NCBI GenBank assembly: GCA_043720875.1
Contig: JAYSRU010000030.1
Coordinates: 1-19,424, forward strand
Direction of reading: 5' to 3'
Source of the DNA: JAYSRU01 sp043720875
Lineage (GTDB): Bacteria > Bacteroidota > Bacteroidia > Flavobacteriales_D > Crocinitomicaceae
DNA length: 19,424 nucleotides
Made by a program: the position numbers and the translations under genes
The notes under the pieces: generated by a model
The model's input: only the letters and a program-made list of their open reading frames with translations
What the model was told of the DNA's origin: nothing
The model's database searches: none
Shown: piece by piece, positions 14,211 through 19,424 of the stretch
How positions within the stretch are numbered: position 1 is the first letter of the stretch
Layout: each line of letters opens with the position of its first letter

Positions 14211-15350
14211 ATGAATTTTGATAGAACTGAAAATCAAGTTATGATCGCTCAAATGGTGCGTGATTTTGCTGAAAAAGAAATTCGTCCAAATATGAATAAA
14301 TGGGATGCTGATGAGCATTTTCCGGTTGATGTGATGAAGAAAATGGGCGAGCTTGGCTTGCTAGGCGTTTTTGTGCCAGAACAATATGGTGGTAGCGGTT
14401 TTTCTTACATGGAATATGCAACTGCATTAATGGAGCTTGGCCGTGTTTGCGGTGGAGTAGGACTAAGCGTAGCTGCACATAACTCTTTATGCACGGGTCA
14501 TATTTATTACCATGGAAATGAAGAGCAAAAGAAAAAATACCTTCCAAAATTAGCTTCAGGTGAATTTATTGGAGCATGGGGTTTAACAGAAGCAAATACA
14601 GGTTCGGATGCAATGCGCATGAAATGTGTTGCTGTAAAAGATGGCGATGATTGGGTGATTAATGGTTCAAAAAATTGGATCACGCATGGCTTGTCTGGAG
14701 ATGTTGCGGTTGTGCTTATTCGTACAGGTGATTTGTTGGATTCAAATGGAATAACGGCATTCATAATTGAAAAAGGAACTCCTGGGTTCTCTGCGGTAAA
14801 AATCAAAGATAAATTTGGTGTGCGTGCTTCAGAAACTGCTGAACTTATTTTTGACAATGTGCGTATTCCTTCAAGCAATGTAATCGGCGAAGTTGGAAAA
14901 GGATTTAAACAAGCAATGCATATTTTAGATGGTGGTCGTATTTCAATCGCTGCCTTATCTTGTGGTGTTGCGCGTGGTGCTTATGAAGCGTCGGTGAAAT
15001 ATGCGAAAGAAAGAGAGCAGTTCGGTCAAGCTATTGCGAAATTTCAAGCAATCGGATTTAAATTGGCGGATATGGCTACCGAAGTTGAAGCTGCTGAATT
15101 ACTTACATTCCAAGCTGCGGATAGAAAAAACAAAGGACTTCCTATGACATCACAAGGTGCCTTTGCGAAGTACTATTCTTCAGAAGTAGCGGTAAGAAAT
15201 GGTAATGAAGCAATGCAAATTATGGGAGGTTATGGCTATACAAAAGAGTACCCTGCTGAGAAATATTTACGTGATGCAAGGCTAATGGTTATAGGCGAAG
15301 GAACGTCTGAAATACAAAAATTAGTTATTTCTAGAGAAATTTTGAAATAA
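14211..15350 (+). CDS. Acyl-CoA dehydrogenase
   Basis: 379 residues, the normal length for short/medium-chain acyl-CoA dehydrogenases, FAD enzymes that introduce the first double bond in fatty-acid beta-oxidation or branched-chain amino-acid breakdown. Landmarks: the N-terminal helical domain (Q-M-V-R-D-F-A-E-K-E-I-R-P), the FAD/acyl-binding W-G-L-T-E-A-N-T-G-S-D-A and W-V-I-N-G-S-K-N-W-I-T-H-G, R-E-Q-F-G-Q-A-I-A-K-F-Q, and the C-terminal M-Q-I-M-G-G-Y-G-Y. The catalytic base is probably Glu363 in I-G-E-G-T-S-E-I-Q, as in MCAD-type enzymes. Chain-length preference cannot be decided. Electrons would pass to ETF, which is not in this window. Confidence 0.94.
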   Translation: MNFDRTENQVMIAQMVRDFAEKEIRPNMNKWDADEHFPVDVMKKMGELGLLGVFVPEQYGGSGFSYMEYATALMELGRVCGGVGLSVAAHNSLCTGHIYYHGNEEQKKKYLPKLASGEFIGAWGLTEANTGSDAMRMKCVAVKDGDDWVINGSKNWITHGLSGDVAVVLIRTGDLLDSNGITAFIIEKGTPGFSAVKIKDKFGVRASETAELIFDNVRIPSSNVIGEVGKGFKQAMHILDGGRISIAALSCGVARGAYEASVKYAKEREQFGQAIAKFQAIGFKLADMATEVEAAELLTFQAADRKNKGLPMTSQGAFAKYYSSEVAVRNGNEAMQIMGGYGYTKEYPAEKYLRDARLMVIGEGTSEIQKLVISREILK

Positions 15351-15352
15351 GC

Positions 15353-15383
15353 ATTGTTAATAACAATAGATTATATATCTTTG
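15353..15383 (+). promoter_or_regulatory. rpsU promoter with overlapping palindrome
   Basis: TTG (15354-15356), exactly 19 bases, then TATCTTTG (15376-15383), a full match to the Bacteroidota housekeeping promoter. The -33 element sits inside a perfect palindrome, ATTGTTA-A-TAACAAT (15353-15367), which could be an operator. Transcription would start near 15390, giving a leader of about 27 bases before the rpsU ATG. Confidence 0.75.
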
Positions 15384-15416
15384 CAACCCAATTAAGAAAT
15401 TTAAGTTTTTAAAAAT

Positions 15417-15608
15417 ATGTTGATTATTCCAGTAAAAGAAGGCGAAAACATCGAGAGAGCGCTTAAGAAGTACAAAAAGAAGTACGATAAAACTAAAGTA
15501 ATGAGAGAATTACGTAAGCGTAAGGAATTCGTTAAGCCATCAATTATTCTTCGTCAGGCGAATATCAAAGCTGCGTACGCGCAAAAAATGAAATCACAAG
15601 AAAATTAA
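15417..15608 (+). CDS. rpsU: Small ribosomal subunit protein bS21
   Basis: 63 residues, very basic (K-K-Y-K-K-K-Y-D-K-T-K, R-E-L-R-K-R-K), matching bS21 throughout. bS21 sits on the 30S platform next to the 3' end of 16S rRNA. In Flavobacterium johnsoniae it helps sequester the anti-Shine-Dalgarno together with bS18 and bS6; a tyrosine near position 54, present here (A-A-Y54-A), has been implicated. Many Flavobacteriia have a strong Shine-Dalgarno before rpsU for autoregulation; here the leader is AT-rich with no purine-rich Shine-Dalgarno, while the next gene has one. A terminator-like hairpin lies 25 bases after the stop. Confidence 0.96.
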   Translation: MLIIPVKEGENIERALKKYKKKYDKTKVMRELRKRKEFVKPSIILRQANIKAAYAQKMKSQEN

Positions 15609-15633
15609 GAAACAATTTTCTAAAAGATACGTT

Positions 15634-15660
15634 AAGGGAGGCATTATGTCTCCCTTTTCA
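15634..15660 (+). terminator. Hairpin after rpsU that encloses the xerC ribosome-binding site and start codon
   Basis: AAGGGAGGC (15634-15642) pairs with GTCTCCCTT (15648-15656): nine pairs including one G-U, with a five-base loop, followed by TTC and TTT. The 5' arm holds GGGAGG, a strong Shine-Dalgarno at good spacing from the xerC ATG (15646-15648), and the ATG lies in the loop and first stem base. It can act as an intrinsic terminator of rpsU, a translational lock on xerC, or both. Confidence 0.7.
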
Positions 15661-16542
15661 TTTATACAAGATTTTGAATCCTATCTCGCCATAGAAAAGC
15701 GACATTCTCAGCATACCGTTATTGCGTATGTAAAGGATGTTTCGGATTACATCGAATTTTCTGGAATAATAAAGGAAGAGGACGTAAAAGAACTGAATAC
15801 CTCAAATGTTCGATCTTGGATTGTTAGCCTAAAAGAAAGCCAACTCAGTAATAGAACTATTCAACGCAAATTATCAAGTGTTCGCGTTTTTTATAATTGG
15901 ATGAGGCAAGTTGGAATAGTTGAAAAAAACCCTACTTCTCGCATTAATGGACCAAAAGTCTCAAAACGATTACCGGTATTTGTCAAAGAAGAAAACTTAG
16001 AGACGCAAAACATCAATCCATTATTTTCGGAGGATTTTCCAGGACTAAGAGATCGCTTAATGTTTGAAATGTTTTATCAAACTGGTATTCGTTTATCAGA
16101 GCTTATTAATCTGAAAGAAAAAGACGTCACCGAAAGTACGATAAAGGTACTTGGGAAAAGAAACAAGGAGCGAATCATTCCTATTGGAATTGAGCTATTT
16201 TGTCTCGTTCAAGTTTATCAGAGCATGAAAAGAAATTTGTTCGATTCGAACGATAATTTGTTCGTGCTAGATAATGGAAAAAATTTATATGAAAAGTTTG
16301 TTTACAGGAAAATAAATATATATCTTGGCTCTATAACAACTCTGGAGAAGAAAAGTCCACACGTAATGAGGCACACTTTTGCAACCCACATGTTAAACAA
16401 CGGAGCAGGATTAGAAGTCCTCAAGGAAATATTGGGTCATGCAAATCTTACCGCAACACAAGTGTATACACACAACTCTTTTTCTGAGTTAAATAAAGTA
16501 TATAACCAGGCTCACCCACGTGGGTCGAAACTAAATCAGTAA
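15646..16542 (+). CDS. xerC: Tyrosine recombinase of the XerC/XerD type
   Basis: 298 residues, the usual length. The N-terminal SAM-like core-binding domain (about 5-90) and the C-terminal catalytic domain are complete. Active-site residues expected for tyrosine recombinases are present: Arg149 (T-G-I-R-L-S-E-L), Lys171 (L-G-K-R-N-K-E-R), His239 and Arg242 (P-H-V-M-R-H-T-F-A-T-H-M-L), His265 (L-G-H-A-N-L) and the nucleophile Tyr274 (T-Q-V-Y-T-H). Xer enzymes resolve chromosome dimers at dif. The setting between rpsU and hpf fits a chromosomal housekeeping Xer, not an integrase; XerC versus XerD cannot be settled by sequence alone. Its start is the only one in the window with a strong Shine-Dalgarno, buried in a hairpin. 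Confidence 0.9.
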   Translation: MSPFSFIQDFESYLAIEKRHSQHTVIAYVKDVSDYIEFSGIIKEEDVKELNTSNVRSWIVSLKESQLSNRTIQRKLSSVRVFYNWMRQVGIVEKNPTSRINGPKVSKRLPVFVKEENLETQNINPLFSEDFPGLRDRLMFEMFYQTGIRLSELINLKEKDVTESTIKVLGKRNKERIIPIGIELFCLVQVYQSMKRNLFDSNDNLFVLDNGKNLYEKFVYRKINIYLGSITTLEKKSPHVMRHTFATHMLNNGAGLEVLKEILGHANLTATQVYTHNSFSELNKVYNQAHPRGSKLNQ

Positions 16543-16544
16543 TC

Positions 16545-16841
16545 ATGGACATTAAAGTGCATTCAATCCATTTTAAAGCGGATCAAAAGTTAATAGATTT
16601 TATCAATGAGAAATTTGGTAAATTAGAGGCGTTGTCTGGTCAAATTGTAGGAAGTGAAGTTTTTTTACGTTTAGACAAGAATGATGATCAAGAAAACAAG
16701 GTTTCTGAAATAAAAATTCTGGTTCCAGGGAAAGAATTATTTGCTAAAAAACAGTGCAAGACATTTGAAGAAGCTATCGATAGCACAATAGAAGCCCTTC
16801 GAATTCAGGTAATTAAACATAAGGAAAAAACAAGCGTTTAG
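16545..16841 (+). CDS. hpf: Short ribosome hibernation promoting factor (HPF/RaiA family)
   Basis: 98 residues, the short form without the C-terminal dimerisation domain of long HPF. The fold pattern is clear: an N-terminal strand M-D-I-K-V-H-S-I-H-F-K-A, a helix (L-I-D-F-I-N-E-K-F-G-K-L-E), strands around V-F-L-R-L-D and S-E-I-K-I-L-V-P-G-K-E-L-F, and a helix (T-F-E-E-A-I-D-S-T-I-E-A-L-R-I-Q-V-I-K-H-K). It binds 30S subunits in stationary phase and blocks mRNA/tRNA binding. It starts two bases after the xerC stop, so it is in the same transcript, and a terminator follows directly. HPF versus RaiA naming is loose for this form. Confidence 0.93.
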   Translation: MDIKVHSIHFKADQKLIDFINEKFGKLEALSGQIVGSEVFLRLDKNDDQENKVSEIKILVPGKELFAKKQCKTFEEAIDSTIEALRIQVIKHKEKTSV

Positions 16842-16863
16842 TTAGATTTGTAAATATAATTTG

Positions 16864-16889
16864 AAAGCGACTAATTGGTCGCTTTTTTT
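16864..16889 (+). terminator. Rho-independent terminator after hpf
   Basis: AAAGCGAC (16864-16871) pairs with GTCGCTTT (16878-16885) over a six-base loop, followed by more T residues. It lies about 20 bases beyond the hpf stop and separates the rpsU-xerC-hpf unit from the tRNA-tuf operon. Confidence 0.88.
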
Positions 16890-16925
16890 ATTTTCAATTA
16901 TTTTCGTTTTTTTTTCATCTAAGTA

Positions 16926-16955
16926 TTGTTGATATCAAAAAAGCTATTACCTTTG
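16926..16955 (+). promoter_or_regulatory. Promoter of the tRNA-tuf operon
   Basis: TTG (16926-16928), exactly 19 bases, then TACCTTTG (16948-16955): a perfect Bacteroidota housekeeping promoter. It lies about 45 bases before the first tRNA and right after the hpf terminator, so it should drive the four tRNAs and tuf. Confidence 0.8.
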
Positions 16956-16999
16956 CAGACCCAAAAGGGAAAAAGTTCTTTTAATAATCATTCATATTT

Positions 17000-17076
17000 G
17001 CCTGTGTAGCTCAGTTGGCCAGAGCAGCTGATTTGTAATCAGCAGGTCGGGGGTTCGAATCCCTCCACAGGCTCCA
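17000..17076 (+). tRNA. tRNA-Thr(TGT)
   Basis: Full cloverleaf: acceptor GCCTGTG with CACAGGC, D-arm GCTC/GAGC, anticodon stem GCTGA/TCAGC with loop TTTGTAA (anticodon TGT), T-arm GGGGG-TTCGAAT-CCCTC. Discriminator T is followed by an encoded CCA, unlike the other four tRNAs here. Reads ACA-type Thr codons. Confidence 0.95.
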
Positions 17077-17083
17077 TTAAATT

Positions 17084-17165
17084 GGGGGTGTCGCATAGTG
17101 GCTATTGCACCAGACTGTAAATCTGTCACCGTAAGGTATCGTTGGTTCGAGTCCAACCACCCCCA
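17084..17165 (+). tRNA. tRNA-Tyr(GTA)
   Basis: Acceptor GGGGGTG with CACCCCC, anticodon loop CTGTAAA (anticodon GTA), a long variable arm (TCACC...GGTATC) as expected of bacterial tRNA-Tyr, and T-arm GTTGG-TTCGAGT-CCAAC. Discriminator A. CCA is not encoded. Confidence 0.94.
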
Positions 17166-17186
17166 CAAAAAAATGAATGAATATAA

Positions 17187-17259
17187 GCGGGAGTAGCTCA
17201 GTTGGTAGAGCGTCAGCCTTCCAAGCTGAGGGTCGCGAGTTCGAATCTCGTCTCCCGCT
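17187..17259 (+). tRNA. tRNA-Gly(TCC)
   Basis: Acceptor GCGGGAG with CTCCCGC, D-arm GCTC/GAGC, anticodon stem TCAGC/GCTGA with loop CTTCCAA (anticodon TCC), T-arm GCGAG-TTCGAAT-CTCGT. Discriminator T; no encoded CCA. Confidence 0.95.
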
Positions 17260-17281
17260 CAATACAACATTAAAAGATCTT

Positions 17282-17353
17282 GCCGGTGTAGCTCAGGGGT
17301 AGAGTGCTTCCTTGGTAAGGAAGAGGTCACGAGTTCAATTCTCGTCATTGGCT
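17282..17353 (+). tRNA. tRNA-Thr(GGT)
   Basis: Acceptor GCCGGTG with CATTGGC (two G-U pairs), anticodon stem CTTCC/GGAAG with loop TTGGTAA (anticodon GGT), T-arm ACGAG-TTCAATT-CTCGT. Discriminator T; no encoded CCA. It reads ACC/ACU and complements the TGT isoacceptor in the same operon. Confidence 0.94.
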
Positions 17354-17365
17354 CGACAGAAAAGC

Positions 17366-17392
17366 ATTTCGCTTCCCAAAAGGGGGTGAAAT
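17366..17392 (+). other. Hairpin in the tuf leader
   Basis: Between the last tRNA and tuf, ATTTC (17366-17370) pairs with GAAAT (17388-17392) and TTCCC (17373-17377) with GGGGG (17382-17386, two G-U pairs), with a small internal loop and AAAA loop. It may help processing of the tRNA-tuf transcript or shape the tuf leader. The rest of the 90-base gap is AT-rich without further signal. Confidence 0.35.
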
Positions 17393-17443
17393 TTTGTATT
17401 AGTAGTAATAAAGTAAAGTTAATAATAAGTAATAAATATAGCC

Positions 17444-18631
17444 ATGGCTAAGGAAAATTTCAAGAGGGACAAACCCCATGTAAACATCGGTACTATTGGT
17501 CACGTCGATCATGGTAAAACAACATTAACAGCTGCGATTTCTAAGGTATTGTCTGGAAGAGGTCTTGCTCAAGCTCGTGACTTCTCTTCAATTGACAATG
17601 CTCCTGAAGAAAAAGAACGTGGTATCACAATTAATACATCTCACATTGAGTATGAAACATTAGCTCGTCATTACGCTCACGTTGACTGTCCAGGTCACGC
17701 GGATTACGTAAAAAACATGGTTACTGGTGCTGCTCAAATGGATGGTGCAATTTTAGTAGTTGCAGCAACAGATGGTCCAATGCCTCAAACGCGTGAGCAT
17801 ATCTTACTTGGTCGTCAAGTTGGTGTTCCTCGTTTAGTTGTATTCTTAAACAAAGTGGATTCAGTTGATGATGAAGAATTGTTAGAATTAGTTGAAATGG
17901 AAGTACGTGAATTACTTTCTTTCTATTCTTATGATGGTGACAATGCTCCAGTTATTAGAGGTTCTGCACTTGGTGCATTGAATGATGATCCGAAATGGGT
18001 TGCTACTATTGACGAATTAATGGATGCTGTTGATACTTATATCGAACTTCCTCCACGTGATATCGATAAGCCTTTCCTTATGCCAGTTGAAGATGTGTTT
18101 ACGATTACAGGTCGTGGTACAGTTGCAACAGGTCGTATCGAAGCAGGTGTTATCAATTCAGGTGAAGCAGTTGACATCTTAGGTATGGGTGATGAGAAAT
18201 TGTCTTCTACTGTAACAGGTGTTGAAATGTTCCGTAAGATCTTGGATCGTGGTGAAGCAGGAGACAACGTTGGTTTATTGTTAAGAGGTATTGAAAAATC
18301 TCAAATCAAAAGAGGAATGGTTATTTGTAAGCCAGGTTCTTCTAAGCCAGCTAAAAACTTCAAAGCTGAAATCTATGTATTGAAGAAAGAAGAAGGTGGT
18401 CGTCACACACCATTCCACAACCGTTACCGTCCTCAATTCTACTTCCGTACAACAGATGTTACTGGAGAGATTTTGTTGCCAGAAGGTCGTGATATGGTTT
18501 TACCAGGAGATAACGTTTCTATCGTTGTTAACTTGATTTGCCCAATCGTAATGGATAAAGGTTTACGTTTCGCTATCCGTGAAGGTGGTAGAACTGTAGG
18601 TGCTGGTCAGGTTACTGAAATCATCGACTAA
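17444..18631 (+). CDS. tuf: Translation elongation factor Tu
   Basis: 395 residues, full length. EF-Tu carries aminoacyl-tRNA to the ribosome as a GTP complex. GTP-binding motifs are intact: G-H-V-D-H-G-K-T (19-26), R-G-I-T-I-N-T (switch I), D-C-P-G-H-A-D (switch II, about 80-86), N-K-V-D (about 135-138) and G-S-A-L. Domain II (about 205-300) begins D-I-D-K-P-F-L-M-P and domain III holds G-G-R-H-T-P-F and Y-R-P-Q-F-Y-F-R-T-T. It lies downstream of four tRNAs and upstream of tRNA-Trp, secE and nusG, as in many bacteria. The codons are regular (GGT, CGT, GTT rich), as expected for very high expression. Confidence 0.98.
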   Translation: MAKENFKRDKPHVNIGTIGHVDHGKTTLTAAISKVLSGRGLAQARDFSSIDNAPEEKERGITINTSHIEYETLARHYAHVDCPGHADYVKNMVTGAAQMDGAILVVAATDGPMPQTREHILLGRQVGVPRLVVFLNKVDSVDDEELLELVEMEVRELLSFYSYDGDNAPVIRGSALGALNDDPKWVATIDELMDAVDTYIELPPRDIDKPFLMPVEDVFTITGRGTVATGRIEAGVINSGEAVDILGMGDEKLSSTVTGVEMFRKILDRGEAGDNVGLLLRGIEKSQIKRGMVICKPGSSKPAKNFKAEIYVLKKEEGGRHTPFHNRYRPQFYFRTTDVTGEILLPEGRDMVLPGDNVSIVVNLICPIVMDKGLRFAIREGGRTVGAGQVTEIID

Positions 18632-18658
18632 GAACAAAAAAATAAATTTAATTTATAT

Positions 18659-18686
18659 GAAAGGGGAGTCCGCTCCCCTTTCTTTT
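18659..18686 (+). terminator. Rho-independent terminator between tuf and tRNA-Trp
   Basis: GAAAGGGGAG (18659-18668) pairs perfectly with CTCCCCTTTC (18673-18682), with loop TCCG, followed by TTTT. The T-run touches the first base of tRNA-Trp. No TTG-N19-TAnnTTTG promoter is seen between tuf and the tRNA, so it probably acts as a partial terminator or a processing hairpin that lowers secE-nusG relative to tuf. Confidence 0.8.
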
Positions 18687-18759
18687 GCGGGTGTAGCTCA
18701 GCTGGTAGAGTAGTGGTCTCCAAAACCATTGGTCGTGGGTTCGATCCCTACCGCCCGCG
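18687..18759 (+). tRNA. tRNA-Trp(CCA)
   Basis: Acceptor GCGGGTG with CGCCCGC (one G-U), D-arm GCTC/GAGT, anticodon stem GTGGT/ACCAT with loop CTCCAAA (anticodon CCA), T-arm GTGGG-TTCGATC-CCTAC. Discriminator G, as expected for Trp; no encoded CCA. It sits between tuf and secE. Confidence 0.95.
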
Positions 18760-18781
18760 CAAAAAATAAAACTTATATAAC

Positions 18782-19000
18782 GTGTCAAAAGTTAAAACAT
18801 ACATAAGCGAAACCATTACGGAATTGGTACAAAACGTATCTTGGCCTACATGGAATGAATTGACTAAAAGCGCCACGATCGTTTTAGTTTCATCTGCCAT
18901 TTTTGCACTTTTAGTATTCGTGATGGATTTTGGATTTGGTATTCAGAACACATCAGGATGGTGGAAAGGTGTATTAGGTTTCATATACGGAACTAAGTAA
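18782..19000 (+). CDS. secE: Preprotein translocase subunit SecE
   Basis: 72 residues, the short single-helix SecE form. SecE clamps SecY in the SecYEG protein-export channel. The amphipathic N-terminal helix (Y-I-S-E-T-I-T-E-L) and the conserved V-S-W-P-T-W-N-E-L-T-K-S precede one transmembrane helix (about 30-50, A-T-I-V-L-V-S-S-A-I-F-A-L-L-V-F-V-M-D). The start is GTG at 18782, placed 22 bases after tRNA-Trp; it gives the normal N-terminus M-S-K-V-K. nusG follows after two bases, as in the standard secE-nusG pair. Confidence 0.95.
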   Translation: MSKVKTYISETITELVQNVSWPTWNELTKSATIVLVSSAIFALLVFVMDFGFGIQNTSGWWKGVLGFIYGTK

Positions 19001-19002
19001 TC

Positions 19003-19424
19003 ATGGCAGATATCGTAAAAAGATGGTACGTTGTACGTGCAATTAGTGGAAAGGAAAAGAAAGTTAAAGAATACTTAGAACTTGAAATTAACCGCCACAA
19101 GCTTAATGATTATGTTGAGCAAGTATTAATTCCAACAGAAAAAGTATTCCAGTTGAAAGACGGGAAAAAAGTTTCGAAAGAAAAAGCATACCTTCCAGGT
19201 TATGTTTTAATAGAAGCAGCTTTGGTTGGGGAAGTACCTCACGTAATTAAAGGAATTCCAAATGTTATCGGTTTCTTAGGAGCTGAAAAAGGAGGAGCGC
19301 CTGTTCCAATGCGTTTGTCAGAAGTAAACCGAATTTTAGGTAAAGTTGACGAATTAGCTGGAAGTGAGGCAGAAATGAGAATACCATTCGTTGTTGGTCA
19401 ATCTGTAAAAGTGATTGATGGACC
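19003..19424 (+). CDS. nusG: Transcription antitermination factor NusG, N-terminal part
   Basis: 140 codons are visible before the window ends. The NGN domain is clear: R-W-Y-V-V-R-A-I-S-G-K-E-K-K-V (about 7-21), V-L-I-P-T-E-K-V-F, a Y-L-P-G-Y-V-L-I-E-A segment (about 64-73), G-I-P-N-V-I-G-F-L-G, and P-V-P-M-R-L-S-E-V. The start of the KOW domain follows (P-F-V-V-G-Q-S-V-K-V-I-D-G). NusG binds RNA polymerase and links it to Rho or ribosomes. The ATG is two bases after the secE stop; ribosomal protein genes (rplK onward) are expected just beyond the window. Confidence 0.95.
   Translation, partial: MADIVKRWYVVRAISGKEKKVKEYLELEINRHKLNDYVEQVLIPTEKVFQLKDGKKVSKEKAYLPGYVLIEAALVGEVPHVIKGIPNVIGFLGAEKGGAPVPMRLSEVNRILGKVDELAGSEAEMRIPFVVGQSVKVIDG

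Noticed and set aside
14239..14878. Minus-strand open frames opposite the acyl-CoA dehydrogenase
   Set aside because: They are antisense shadows of a strongly conserved enzyme gene.
15646..16542. The tyrosine recombinase as a sign of an integrated mobile element
   Set aside because: It sits between rpsU and hpf with normal operon spacing, has Xer length and active site, and no attachment-site repeats, cargo genes or composition change are seen.
17077..17262. Minus-strand open frame with R-R-D-S-N-S-R-P-S-A-W-K-A-D-A-L-P-T-E-L-L
   Set aside because: This is the well-known false protein produced by reading the antisense of tRNA genes (here tRNA-Tyr and tRNA-Gly). It is not a gene.
1..19424. 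A hidden defence, CRISPR, retron or toxin-antitoxin system
   Set aside because: I looked for spaced repeats, reverse transcriptase, nuclease-helicase pairs and small toxin-antitoxin pairs on both strands and saw none; the unknown genes are mainly exported or known DUF proteins.

Overview
The window looks like a chromosomal, mostly housekeeping segment of a Bacteroidota genome, probably order Flavobacteriales; placing it nearer Crocinitomicaceae-type genomes is only a guess. The base composition is AT-rich. Promoters match the Bacteroidota pattern TTG-N19-TAnnTTTG, and almost no gene has a Shine-Dalgarno sequence. Typical Bacteroidota families are present: DUF2480, DUF2851, a short PspC protein, a 7TM-DISM histidine kinase and Bacteroidota lipoproteins. 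I found no phage, insertion sequence, CRISPR array, toxin-antitoxin pair or recognisable defence locus. No stretch over 300 bases lacks a gene.

Left part (1-6129, all minus strand): two small adjacent secreted proteins that look like tandem paralogues (the second cut by the window edge); a cysteine-rich secreted protein with two fibronectin type III-like domains; a lipoprotein plus outer-membrane beta-barrel pair ending in a perfect 16-bp terminator; a NarL-type response regulator overlapping its partner 7TM histidine kinase; and a lipocalin-like lipoprotein. A bidirectional terminator separates the last from the response regulator.

Middle (6175-15350): a DUF2480 gene (+) converges on a leucine-rich-repeat protein (-) whose signal peptide is encoded inside the 3' end of ribF. 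Next, on the plus strand, come a tightly packed DUF2851 / PspC / RmlD-like reductase cluster; a sodium symporter with its own promoter and a 41-residue MetS-like small subunit; a membrane-anchored helix-hairpin-helix protein; apt; and an acyl-CoA dehydrogenase.

Right part (15354-19424) is the translation and transcription block: rpsU (bS21), xerC/D-type recombinase, hpf, then one promoter driving tRNA-Thr(TGT), tRNA-Tyr(GTA), tRNA-Gly(TCC), tRNA-Thr(GGT), tuf, followed by tRNA-Trp(CCA), secE and nusG (cut by the window end). The four-tRNA order before tuf is the same as in Escherichia coli thrU-tyrU-glyT-thrT-tufB.

The most interesting signal is the rpsU-xerC junction. The only strong Shine-Dalgarno in the window and the xerC start codon both lie inside a terminator-like hairpin just after rpsU. 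In this lineage bS21 is known to help hide the anti-Shine-Dalgarno, so this could link XerC production, or rpsU mRNA 3'-end formation, to the bS21 state of ribosomes. Also worth a look are the 104-bp ribF/LRR out-of-frame overlap and the nuclease-like plus four-cysteine pattern in the DUF2851 protein.
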